Assembly: GCA_017545185.1 (NCBI GenBank)
Contig: JAFWQJ010000079.1
Coordinates: forward strand, 49,772-113,771
Direction of reading: 5' to 3'
Length of the DNA stretch: 64,000 bases
From: Oscillospiraceae bacterium
GTDB taxonomy: Bacteria > Bacillota > Clostridia > Oscillospirales > Ruminococcaceae
A model generated the notes under the pieces. The model was not told where the DNA came from. It was given only the letters and a program-made list of their open reading frames with translations, and made no database searches. Positions within the stretch are counted from its first letter, which is position 1; each line of letters opens with the position of its first letter. A program made the position numbers and the translations under genes. Of this stretch, positions 17,689-24,898 are shown piece by piece.

Positions 17689-18373
17689 ATAGACCGTATT
17701 TTTTGCCGATGCGCGCAAGCTTTTCACCGAACGGCTTTGCAAGCAGCATCAGAAAGATCAGATTCGAGACAGCGTAAACGACCGGATACGGCATGGAGCT
17801 GATGACTGCTGCGGCGTACTGCCGGAGCGAAAACTCGCCGTAGGTCCAGACCGTCGTCCAGATATCCATGACCATCGAGTAGCCGATGCCGGAGAGAATG
17901 CCGTAGAGATACAGCAGAAGCTTTGACCGCCGCAGCGGCTTTGAAAGCAGTCCGGCAAACAATCCGATCAGTCCCCATGCGAGCATCTGAAAGGGCGTCC
18001 ACGGCCCCTGCCCCATGATAAAATTCGAGAGCACCGCCGAGAGCGCACCGGTCAGGAATCCGGCTTCAGGGCCTAAGTACATTGCCGAGAGCACTGTCAG
18101 CGCGGTGATCGGCTTGATGACCGGCAGCATCCGCCCGAGCACGGAAAGTGCCGTCATCACCGAGACAAGGATCATGCGCCTGGTGCCGAGCTCGCGCCGT
18201 TCAAATCCTGCCAGAAACAGCAGCAGCGCAAAGCCGGTCATCAGGAATGTCACCGGCGCGTAGTATTTCGCCTGCATCGCGCGCGGCAGCAGCAGCACCA
18301 GCGCAGGCATGATCGCAAAGGGCAGCGCGATACGCAGCACTCTGCGGACTTTTTCCGAACGGATCACAAGCAT
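17687..18373 (-). CDS. ECF transporter S component, probably for cobalamin (CbrT-like)
   Basis: 228 residues with about six membrane segments. The central stretch (LSVLGRMLPVIKPITALTVLSAMYLGPEAGFLTG) is the typical core of ECF substrate-binding S components. Substrate is inferred from the operon, which starts with a cobalamin riboswitch and encodes its own EcfT and EcfA. CbrT proteins are S components predicted and shown to take up B12. The ATG follows GGGGGTG by 7 bases and overlaps the end of the hydrolase gene by 10 bases. It is the last gene of the operon. A different corrinoid or cobalt precursor cannot be excluded. Confidence 0.8.
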   Translation of the reverse strand: MLVIRSEKVRRVLRIALPFAIMPALVLLLPRAMQAKYYAPVTFLMTGFALLLFLAGFERRELGTRRMILVSVMTALSVLGRMLPVIKPITALTVLSAMYLGPEAGFLTGALSAVLSNFIMGQGPWTPFQMLAWGLIGLFAGLLSKPLRRSKLLLYLYGILSGIGYSMVMDIWTTVWTYGEFSLRQYAAAVISSMPYPVVYAVSNLIFLMLLAKPFGEKLARIGKKYGL

Positions 18374-18912
18374 ATTGCCGCACCCCCGTTCGTTTCCATC
18401 ATCGCGATCGCATCCGCCGCCGGGATGCACGCGGCATAGCGGCGGTTCCAGATAAACGCGTTGTAATAATGATAAGTCTGCTCCCCGGTCAGATACGCAT
18501 TGTCGGTCGTGGTATTCGCATAAGCCGGAACGATGATCCGGAAGCCGTGCTCAAAGCCGCATTTGACCGCAGCGTCAATGCAGTATTCCGTTTGCAGCCA
18601 CGCGATCATCAGCGTATCCTCGCCGTGGTTTTGCAGATATTCCGTCAGGCCGGTGCCGTGGAACGGACTGTTGACATTTTTGTCAAAGATGCGCTCTCCG
18701 GAAAACGGCGCAAACGGTGCAGCGATCTCAAAACCGGGATTCCCGGGCGAAAGCGGCTCCCCGGCGCCGTCATCATGCCGGACAAAGATCACCTCGGTTC
18801 CGGTTCTGCGCGCGGTCTGTATCAATCGCGTGAGATTTTCCGTAAATGCATCATACGCATACAGCGCAGGCGTATAGACTGCATTCTGCACGTCGATCAC
18901 AAGCAGCTTCAT
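18364..18912 (-). CDS. Isochorismatase-like cysteine hydrolase
   Basis: 182 residues of the isochorismatase/nicotinamidase superfamily. The catalytic triad candidates are Asp in LLVIDVQNAVY, Lys in RIFDKNVNSPF and Cys in TEYCIDAAVKCGFEHGF. It starts by an ATGA overlap with the EcfA gene and has GGAGG 6 bases upstream. Its own stop lies inside the start of the S-component gene. The position inside a B12 transport operon suggests a role in corrinoid or dimethylbenzimidazole/nicotinate-related metabolism, but nothing in the sequence fixes the substrate. It may simply be a passenger gene. Confidence 0.85.
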   Translation of the reverse strand: MKLLVIDVQNAVYTPALYAYDAFTENLTRLIQTARRTGTEVIFVRHDDGAGEPLSPGNPGFEIAAPFAPFSGERIFDKNVNSPFHGTGLTEYLQNHGEDTLMIAWLQTEYCIDAAVKCGFEHGFRIIVPAYANTTTDNAYLTGEQTYHYYNAFIWNRRYAACIPAADAIAMMETNGGAAICL

Positions 18913-20549
18913 CTGCAACCTCCGTTCTGTTCGCCAAGCTGCACGACCTGCTCCACGGTGACGGTCTGCCGGTAATACCCGCGGGAGATGCGGCTTGCGG
19001 CGGTCGTATAAAACGCGTTTTCCGAGAAAAAGCGCGTCGGGATATCCGTGGAGATCAGTGCGCCGCGGGAGAGAAATCCGCAGCGGTCGGTGTGACAGGC
19101 GGCAAATTCAATGTCATGCGTTACCATGAGGACGGTCACGCCCTGTGCCGTCAGGCCGTGCAGAACGTCAGCCAGCCGCGCCTTTGACTGCGCATCGAGC
19201 CCCTTGGTCGGCTCGTCAAGCAAAAGCAGCCGCGGCTTTGTCAGCATGACCTTTGCCAGTGCCAGAAGCTGCTGCTCACCGCCGCTCAGATCATAGGGAT
19301 GCCGGGAGAGCAGCGGCGTCAAATCAAACGGGAAATCAGCGAGTGTCTCCGCGAAATGCCTGTCGATCTCGGCCAGCTCCTCTGCCGCGGTATTCCGCAG
19401 GAACACGGTCTGCACATCCTGCGGCAGAAGCGTCACGCAGTTCTGATGCAGTGTCCGGTGCTTATATTCCTGAATGCGTTTGCCGAAGATCATGACCTTA
19501 CCCGCATAGCAGTGGTTCAGCCCGGACAGCACCCCGAGCACCGTTGATTTGCCCGCACCGTTTCCGCCGATCAGGCAGTAAAGCGCACCGGTCTGCACGG
19601 AAAAAGTCAGGTCGTTGAGAATGTCGCGGCCGTTTTTTTCATAGCGGAAATACGCCCCGGTGATCTGTACCGCCGGTTCCGTTTCCGGACGCGGTGCAGG
19701 CTCAGGCAGATGATCGCAGGCACAGGAAAGCTGCGGCATCAGATTCTGTCTTGCCTCGCTGACCGAAAGCGGACATTCCCCGCGCATCCCGAGCGCGTGA
19801 TACAGCCGGACTGCAGCAGGCATTCCTGCAAGTACCGGAGCATCTGCCGGCATTTTTTTCAGCAGAGCCCGCGGCGCATCCTGCATGAGGACTGTGCCCT
19901 GCTCCATGAGCAGCAGCGTCGTGCTGTGCGGGATGACCTCTTCGAGGCGATGTTCCGCAAGCAAAATCGTCACGGAGAAGTCCCGGTTCAGACGGTGCAG
20001 CGTCGTCAGAAAGTCTGCTGCCGCGATCGGGTCAAGCTGCGCAGTCGGCTCATCCAGAAGCAGAAGCTTCGGCTGCATGATCATGACGCTCGCGAGATTC
20101 AAAAGCTGCTTCTGTCCGCCGGAAAGCGTCGCGGGATCGCGGTCAAGCAGCTCCTCAATGCCAAAATACGATGCGATCTCCGCGATGCGCCGCCGCATGA
20201 TATCGGGCGGCGTATTGAGATTTTCGAGTCCGAAGGCCAGCTCATGCCAGACGCGGTCGGTCACGATCTGCTGCTCGGGGTGCTGCATCACAAAGCCGAT
20301 CTTTGCTGCGGATGTCCGGTTATCGAGCGCGGAAAGCGGCTGGCCGTCAAAGGAAATGCTCCCGGACTGCGTACAGAGCGGCGTCAGCTCCGGCTTGCAC
20401 ATCCGCAGAAGCGTGGTTTTGCCGCAGCCGGTCGCGCCGCAGAGCACGGCAAAATCCCCGGCGTTCAGCGAAAAGGAAACGTCGGATAAAACCGGAGCTT
20501 CACATTCCGGAAATGTTACGGTCAGATGCTCCGCCGCAAGCAATGCCAT
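18909..20549 (-). CDS. Fused double ATPase of an ECF transporter (EcfA-EcfA')
   Basis: 546 residues holding two complete ABC ATPase domains in one chain. The first has Walker A GATGCGKTT, signature LSGGQKQ and Walker B LLLLDEPTAQLD. The second has GGNGAGKST, LSGGEQQ and LLLLDEPTKGLD. ECF transporters usually have two separate EcfA subunits; here they are joined by a linker (about residues 250-300). It provides ATP hydrolysis at the membrane for EcfT and the S component. The start follows GGAGG by 7 bases and lies 28 bases inside the EcfT gene. Confidence 0.93.
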   Translation of the reverse strand: MALLAAEHLTVTFPECEAPVLSDVSFSLNAGDFAVLCGATGCGKTTLLRMCKPELTPLCTQSGSISFDGQPLSALDNRTSAAKIGFVMQHPEQQIVTDRVWHELAFGLENLNTPPDIMRRRIAEIASYFGIEELLDRDPATLSGGQKQLLNLASVMIMQPKLLLLDEPTAQLDPIAAADFLTTLHRLNRDFSVTILLAEHRLEEVIPHSTTLLLMEQGTVLMQDAPRALLKKMPADAPVLAGMPAAVRLYHALGMRGECPLSVSEARQNLMPQLSCACDHLPEPAPRPETEPAVQITGAYFRYEKNGRDILNDLTFSVQTGALYCLIGGNGAGKSTVLGVLSGLNHCYAGKVMIFGKRIQEYKHRTLHQNCVTLLPQDVQTVFLRNTAAEELAEIDRHFAETLADFPFDLTPLLSRHPYDLSGGEQQLLALAKVMLTKPRLLLLDEPTKGLDAQSKARLADVLHGLTAQGVTVLMVTHDIEFAACHTDRCGFLSRGALISTDIPTRFFSENAFYTTAASRISRGYYRQTVTVEQVVQLGEQNGGCR

Positions 20550-21400
20550 GTCAGCGCCTCCTTTCCCTCATAGATCACCGGCAGCAGCGCCAGTGCGGTA
20601 TATGCAGCAAGTGCCGCCAGATACGGCAGCGTCACGGCAGGCGGGATCCGCTGCGGATAAAACTGCCATGTCAGGATCCCCCTGAATGCCGCATCAATCA
20701 CAAAGGCAGCGAGGATCAAAGACATGAGCAGCAGGACAATATCGCCGTTATGCCAGCGGAAATACGTGAAGCTGCTGCGTTTTCCGCTGCCGTAGCCGCG
20801 GGCGGACATACTGTTCGCGGTCGTGATGCCGTTTTCCAGCGCCCATGTCAGCAAGATCGAAAACACGCGCATCCCGCCGCGCAGATCGTCGATGAGATGC
20901 CCCTCGCGGTAAAGCCCCAAAGCCCTTTGCGCCGTCTGGATCTTTTTGGCCTGCGCACGGAACAGTGAGAGATTCCGCACCGCCATCGTAAAGATCAGCG
21001 CGAGCTTCGGGGAGAATCCGCGGAACAGATAAAACAGCTTTTCGCTCGTCATCAGGTCGGAGAAATTACGGAACCAGTAAAACACCGCCGCCAGACGCAG
21101 ACCCGTCACGCCGCCGTAAAACAGCGCCTCCTGCGTAATTGCGCGCTGATTGATGATAAACAGCACCGTCTCGCCGTGCTGATTCCACAGCGGATTCAGC
21201 AGCGCGAACAGCAGCGGCATCCCGAGCGCGCCGATGTGAAACGCGGCATGCCGGCGGCCGTTCCGCATCAGATAATACGCGATCGCACAGGCCAGCGATA
21301 TGCCCAGCAGCACCGGCTCCAAGCAGAAGATCGTAATGCAGGCGGTCAGCAGCAGCGTGACCGTGACCGCCGCGGGATTCATGGCTTCAAATGCACGCAT
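20522..21400 (-). CDS. ECF transporter transmembrane coupling protein EcfT
   Basis: 292 residues with several membrane helices at both ends and a cytoplasmic coupling region holding the two short Ala-Arg motifs typical of EcfT (AQRALG and SARGYGSG, about 50 residues apart). These helices contact the two ATPase domains and pass the power stroke to the S component. The start has AGGGGAGG 7 bases upstream and lies 16 bases after the preceding stop. Dedicated EcfT and EcfA genes next to an S component indicate a group I (single-substrate) ECF transporter. Confidence 0.92.
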   Translation of the reverse strand: MRAFEAMNPAAVTVTLLLTACITIFCLEPVLLGISLACAIAYYLMRNGRRHAAFHIGALGMPLLFALLNPLWNQHGETVLFIINQRAITQEALFYGGVTGLRLAAVFYWFRNFSDLMTSEKLFYLFRGFSPKLALIFTMAVRNLSLFRAQAKKIQTAQRALGLYREGHLIDDLRGGMRVFSILLTWALENGITTANSMSARGYGSGKRSSFTYFRWHNGDIVLLLMSLILAAFVIDAAFRGILTWQFYPQRIPPAVTLPYLAALAAYTALALLPVIYEGKEALTWHCLRRSI

Positions 21401-21416
21401 CGCTGCGCCTCCCCTC

Positions 21417-23216
21417 TTACAGACTGACGGTATATGCCCAGACGACGCGGTCGCCGTCCTGCAGATGATACGCGCCGCAGCCGACAGACGGCCGCTCGCC
21501 GTTCACGGTATATGTCCAGCCGGACAGATCACCGAAATCAAATTCATAGAGTGATGCGATCCCGCGTACATACGCGGTTTCCACGGCTTCTCCGGAAATA
21601 CCGTCCACCTCGATCTGCAGCGTGTACGCCTTGACCGCGTCATAGAGCAGCTCGAGCGCGGACTCGTCCGGCGCGATCGAGAATTCGGTCAGCGGCATGA
21701 TGACGCCGTCCGCAGGGTATGCCTCACTGCCGGGCATCCCGCGGATCACATCGCAGCGTATCTCCATGGTGACAGTCCCGCCGCCGGTTTTCCGCTCGGT
21801 CTGATAGAACTGCTCCGGCGATTCGATTTTGATGAACCATACGAGGCCGGTCAGAATCACGCAGATTCCCGCAAGCGTCAGATAGGTTTTCGGGCTGCGG
21901 CGTTTGCGTATCAGGCAGATCACAGCCAGAATCAGACCGATGATCCAGACCGCGGCAGTCAGCGGAATGCGGTAGGGGTATTTTTCGGTATCACTGCGCG
22001 GGTCCTGCGGCGGCGCGGTCGTGCGGACGGTCTCCGCAGAGGACACAGCGGTCAGTGCCGTTGTCAGCGTCGTATCGCATACGGAAGAAGCACGCACAGT
22101 CTGCGATGTGACAACTGCGGATTCCGTTCCGGTGATTTCGGATGCACTGACAGCGGCAGCCGTCTGCTGTGATTCGGTTACAGCGGGAACGGTCTGCGCA
22201 GACTGCGGATCAGACTGCGGCGGTGCGGTCTCAGCCGGTTCTTCCGGGAGAGACGGCTCCGCACCGTGAAACAGCAGCAGCGAACCGGCACCGTTTTTGT
22301 GCAGTTCCTCGGCGGTCAGCGCAAGGCAGGTCTGCACGGCTGCCAGACTGCTTTCCGCGCCGCCCGCCGTATGCGCATAGCTGCCCGGCGCGATGCGGAA
22401 CTGCAAAATGCCGTCCAGCAGTGTATGCCCGTTTTTGATGAAGCGGCTGTCCGTCAGCGGGTCATCCCCCAGCGAACAAAGCGCGATCCAGACCTGCGCC
22501 GTACTCTCCGGATTCTCCGTGCCGAAGCTCCGGTAGGCGCCGCTGTCAAGCTGCGCGTCGGCCAGATACTGCACGCCGCGTCCGACGGCTTCCGATACGG
22601 ACGGTGCATCCCGGTACGGCGCGATCGCCTGCAGCGTCATCGCGGTGACGTCGGGGTCGCCGAAATCACCCGCCAGTGACCAGCCGCCGTCCGGAGCCTG
22701 CCGGGCGGTCAGCTCGGTGACGATCTGCTCACCGGAATACTGCGCGGAGGATACGCCGTTGTTGATCAGATGCAGCGCGAAGATCCAGCTCATGATTCCC
22801 ATTTTACCCGCGCTTCCGTCCAGGATCTCCGTACAGAGCGAAGAATCCGCCGTCGATGCGTCACAGGCGATCAGCGCAAGTGCCATACGCTCACGCGAGG
22901 TCGCGGAGGGCTCGTCATTTGCTGCAAGATGCGCCCGGAGTGCCGATGCATAGGCAGAGCAGTCATATCCGCGCTGCACCGAGATCATCGCGTACCAATC
23001 AGACGAGCTGAGCCCGGTTTTCTCCGGCAGCGTATGGCTGAGCCAGCCGGAAAGATCGCCGCCGCTTTCCCGGTCGAGGATCTCTGCCGCAAGTGCTGCG
23101 CAGTCCGCTGCGTCATAGCCGGATGCGGGCAGCGGCAAAAGCAGCCGGATGCTGCTCAGGATCACGATCAGAGCACAGCATCCGGCTGCAAGCATCCGTT
23201 TCAGTTGACGGTTCAT
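21417..23216 (-). CDS. Membrane-anchored transcobalamin-like protein (alpha/alpha-barrel repeats plus DUF4430)
   Basis: 599 residues. After an N-terminal signal anchor come helical repeats of the prenyltransferase/terpene-cyclase type (QAPDGGWSLAGDFGDPDVTAM, AQLDSGAYRSFGTENPESTA, about 60-310). A Ser/Thr-rich linker follows (315-400), then two membrane helices around a basic loop (IRKRRSPKTY, about 407-455), then a C-terminal DUF4430-like domain (SLYEFDFGDLSGWTYTVNG, HLQDGDRVVWAYT). Eukaryotic B12 carriers (intrinsic factor, transcobalamin) join exactly these two folds, an alpha/alpha barrel and a DUF4430-related beta domain, with the vitamin between them. The topology puts both domains outside, tethered by a membrane hairpin. 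The role is probably surface capture of cobalamin and hand-over to the ECF transporter (inference). The start overlaps the previous stop as ATGA. Confidence 0.82.
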   Translation of the reverse strand: MNRQLKRMLAAGCCALIVILSSIRLLLPLPASGYDAADCAALAAEILDRESGGDLSGWLSHTLPEKTGLSSSDWYAMISVQRGYDCSAYASALRAHLAANDEPSATSRERMALALIACDASTADSSLCTEILDGSAGKMGIMSWIFALHLINNGVSSAQYSGEQIVTELTARQAPDGGWSLAGDFGDPDVTAMTLQAIAPYRDAPSVSEAVGRGVQYLADAQLDSGAYRSFGTENPESTAQVWIALCSLGDDPLTDSRFIKNGHTLLDGILQFRIAPGSYAHTAGGAESSLAAVQTCLALTAEELHKNGAGSLLLFHGAEPSLPEEPAETAPPQSDPQSAQTVPAVTESQQTAAAVSASEITGTESAVVTSQTVRASSVCDTTLTTALTAVSSAETVRTTAPPQDPRSDTEKYPYRIPLTAAVWIIGLILAVICLIRKRRSPKTYLTLAGICVILTGLVWFIKIESPEQFYQTERKTGGGTVTMEIRCDVIRGMPGSEAYPADGVIMPLTEFSIAPDESALELLYDAVKAYTLQIEVDGISGEAVETAYVRGIASLYEFDFGDLSGWTYTVNGERPSVGCGAYHLQDGDRVVWAYTVSL

Positions 23217-24187
23217 TTCTCAGTGCGGCGGCGCATTGCCAGCGCGGTGCCGAAGGCTGCCAGCATCGTGACTGCCAGTGCCGGAACTGCGCTGCTGTCA
23301 CCGGTGCTTGCGGCAGCGGCTTTCGTCGTACCGGCATTGCCGTTCGGAGCTGCCGTCGCACCGGCTGTTGTTGCCGCTGCAGCGGTCGTCGTAGCTGCTG
23401 CGGTCGTATCCGCGGCTGTTGTGACGGCCTCAGCAGTCGTTTCCGGAGCAGCGGTCGTTTCTGCTGCCGGAGCCGTTGTCTCAGCAGGAGCCTCTGCTGC
23501 CGCGACGGTCGCACGCACGGCTGCCGGAGACAGCGGATGATCCGCCTTGAAGCTGATGATCTGCTCGCCTGCCTTGTCCAGCTTGACGGAAACGCTGCCG
23601 TTTTCATCGGTCTTAAATTCGGTATCCTGACCGTCCAGCGTGATGACAGCATTCGGGACAGGCTTCAGCTCGGTTGTCCAATCCGGCTTATAGGCGATCT
23701 CCGTCAGCTTGAGCGTCACGGTATCGCCCTGCTTCGCATCCTTCAGCTCATGAACGTCAAAATATGCATAATGATCCGTAAAACCGGTCACATCCTGGAA
23801 AGAATACGCACTCAGATAATCGCCGTCCTTCACCTTGTCCGAAAGACTCATGGACATCACATCATTGACCGCATAGCCGAAGCTGCCGCCGTTTGTCACG
23901 CCCCAGAGCGTCTTGACCGACAGACCCCAGTCGGTGTTCTGCGCTTCATAGCCGGTGCCGTCTCCTTTATAGAACTGCTCGTGGGTCGCTTTCAGCACCT
24001 CGTCGATCGTGTACGAGCCGTCGCTGTCATAGTCCTTGACCGTGACCGTCTCGCAGGGCAGCACGAGCGTGCCCTCCTTGCCGATCGTGACACGGACGCT
24101 GATCTGACCGTCCTCTGCCGCTGCGGAAAATGCCGCTGCCTGTACAGCAGCTGCTGCCGTCAGCAAAATGATACCGAGCTTTTTCAT
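23213..24187 (-). CDS. Surface DUF4430 protein, first gene of the cobalamin operon
   Basis: About 324 residues: signal peptide (MKKLGIILLTAAAAVQAAAF), a DUF4430-like domain (VTVKDYDSDGSYTIDEVLKA, WGLSVKTLWGVTNGGSFGYA, VKDGDYLSAYSF), a second beta domain, a long Ala/Thr/Glu-rich stalk (about 220-290) and a C-terminal STGD motif, hydrophobic segment and RRR tail. The tail resembles a sortase signal but lacks LPxTG, so it may only be membrane anchored. It lies directly behind the riboswitch. Together with the next gene it supplies the second half of a transcobalamin-like pair. The start follows AGGAGGAG; longer upstream in-frame starts would lie in the riboswitch terminator and are rejected. Confidence 0.82.
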   Translation of the reverse strand: MKKLGIILLTAAAAVQAAAFSAAAEDGQISVRVTIGKEGTLVLPCETVTVKDYDSDGSYTIDEVLKATHEQFYKGDGTGYEAQNTDWGLSVKTLWGVTNGGSFGYAVNDVMSMSLSDKVKDGDYLSAYSFQDVTGFTDHYAYFDVHELKDAKQGDTVTLKLTEIAYKPDWTTELKPVPNAVITLDGQDTEFKTDENGSVSVKLDKAGEQIISFKADHPLSPAAVRATVAAAEAPAETTAPAAETTAAPETTAEAVTTAADTTAAATTTAAAATTAGATAAPNGNAGTTKAAAASTGDSSAVPALAVTMLAAFGTALAMRRRTEK

Positions 24188-24223
24188 GATTCTTCTCCTC
24201 CTGAGCGAACATCCTTCACGCAT

Positions 24224-24256
24224 AAAAAATGCGCCTTCCGTTTCCGGAAAAGCGCA
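24224..24256 (-). terminator. Riboswitch-controlled terminator
   Basis: On the minus strand TGCGCTTTTCCG, GAAA tetraloop, CGGAAGGCGCA, then TTTTTT. It lies between the cobalamin aptamer and the first start codon, so it is probably the expression platform. Confidence 0.8.
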
Positions 24257-24324
24257 GCGGAAGCAGCCCTGCACAGCATCATGCAGCGGGGCGTTCCGAC
24301 GGCTGCACTTTTCTTTCCCAAAAA

Positions 24325-24437
24325 TGTGAGCAGATCACCGTCTGCTCTGACCGTATCACACACGGCAAGCGATCCGACTTTGACGGTAGTGGAAGCTGCG
24401 ACGGATTTGCACCGCACTTCTCTCCCGTGTGCTTCAA
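24325..24437 (-). ncRNA. Cobalamin riboswitch aptamer
   Basis: Minus strand carries the core GGTGCAAATCC, then GCAGCTTCCACTACCGT, and a B12-box-like AGTCGGATCGCTTGCC. Outer arms CACACGG and CCGTGTG pair. A downstream hairpin (GAGCAGA/TCTGCTC) displays GACGGT in its loop, the exact complement of ACCGTC in the aptamer, as expected for the kissing loop of cobalamin riboswitches. Under B12-rich conditions it should favour termination and switch off the uptake operon. Confidence 0.88.
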
Positions 24438-24449
24438 TATAACAATCGT

Positions 24450-24478
24450 ATTATAGCACATCATGTGCTGTTTGTCAA
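24450..24478 (-). promoter_or_regulatory. Consensus sigma-A promoter of the cobalamin operon
   Basis: TTGACA, 17 bases, TATAAT on the minus strand, a full consensus match. A palindrome (AGCACATGATGTGCT as read on the minus strand) fills most of the spacer. Confidence 0.88.
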
Positions 24479-24490
24479 GTATTCAGCAAG

Positions 24491-24525
24491 AAAACAAGCG
24501 GCAGGCTCACCGTGAACCTGCCGCT
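24491..24525 (-). terminator. Terminator of the GH9-tautomerase operon
   Basis: AGCGGCAGG pairs with CCTGCCGCT on the minus strand, followed by TGTTTTC. It lies 8 bases past the tautomerase stop. Confidence 0.85.
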
Positions 24526-24532
24526 GTTTCAT

Positions 24533-24874
24533 TCAGAAATTGGAACAGTTCCAGCCCCAGCTGTCGGTACACATGTAGCTGACGTAAATGCGGTCGGACG
24601 ATATGCCGAGCGCATCGGTCAGAATGCCGGTGATATGCGCGGTCAGCGTGCTCATCGCATTGCCGGATGCAGAGCCGTACAGGCTGACGGAAACCATTGC
24701 CGCGGGCTCAGCCGTGCCGCGGAAATAAAGCATCTGCTCCCCCTCGATGTCGACCATGAGCCAGCCCTCGGATTTGCCGGGGATCGCGGTGATCGCGGTG
24801 CCGAGCTTCGATTTGATCTGCTCCGCCAGATCGGCAGAGACCTTTGCATTTGTCTTGACATTGATAAACGGCAT
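24533..24874 (-). CDS. MIF-like tautomerase
   Basis: 113 residues of the macrophage migration inhibitory factor/D-dopachrome tautomerase family. Pro-2 follows Met (MPFINVKTN) and is the catalytic base once Met is removed. The central MVDIEGEQMLYFRGTAEPAAM and the C-terminal DRIYVSYMCTDSWGWNCSNF match the MIF pattern, including the terminal W-N-x-S/T-F. Known members tautomerise phenylpyruvate or dopachrome; the role in bacteria is mostly unknown. The start follows GGAGG and lies only 24 bases after the GH9 stop, so it is probably cotranscribed with a cellulase. No export signal is visible. Confidence 0.88.
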   Translation of the reverse strand: MPFINVKTNAKVSADLAEQIKSKLGTAITAIPGKSEGWLMVDIEGEQMLYFRGTAEPAAMVSVSLYGSASGNAMSTLTAHITGILTDALGISSDRIYVSYMCTDSWGWNCSNF

Positions 24875-24898
24875 AAGACAGCCTCCTTCAAAAATAAA

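Noticed and set aside
23213-23500. Ala/Thr-rich repeats in the DUF4430 protein as a possible tandem repeat locus
   Set aside because: The stretch is a low-complexity stalk in a surface protein, with no regular unit at DNA level.
24188-24274. N-terminal extension of the first B12 operon protein
   Set aside because: It would be encoded by the riboswitch terminator hairpin. The ATG at 24,187 follows AGGAGGAG and starts a signal peptide.
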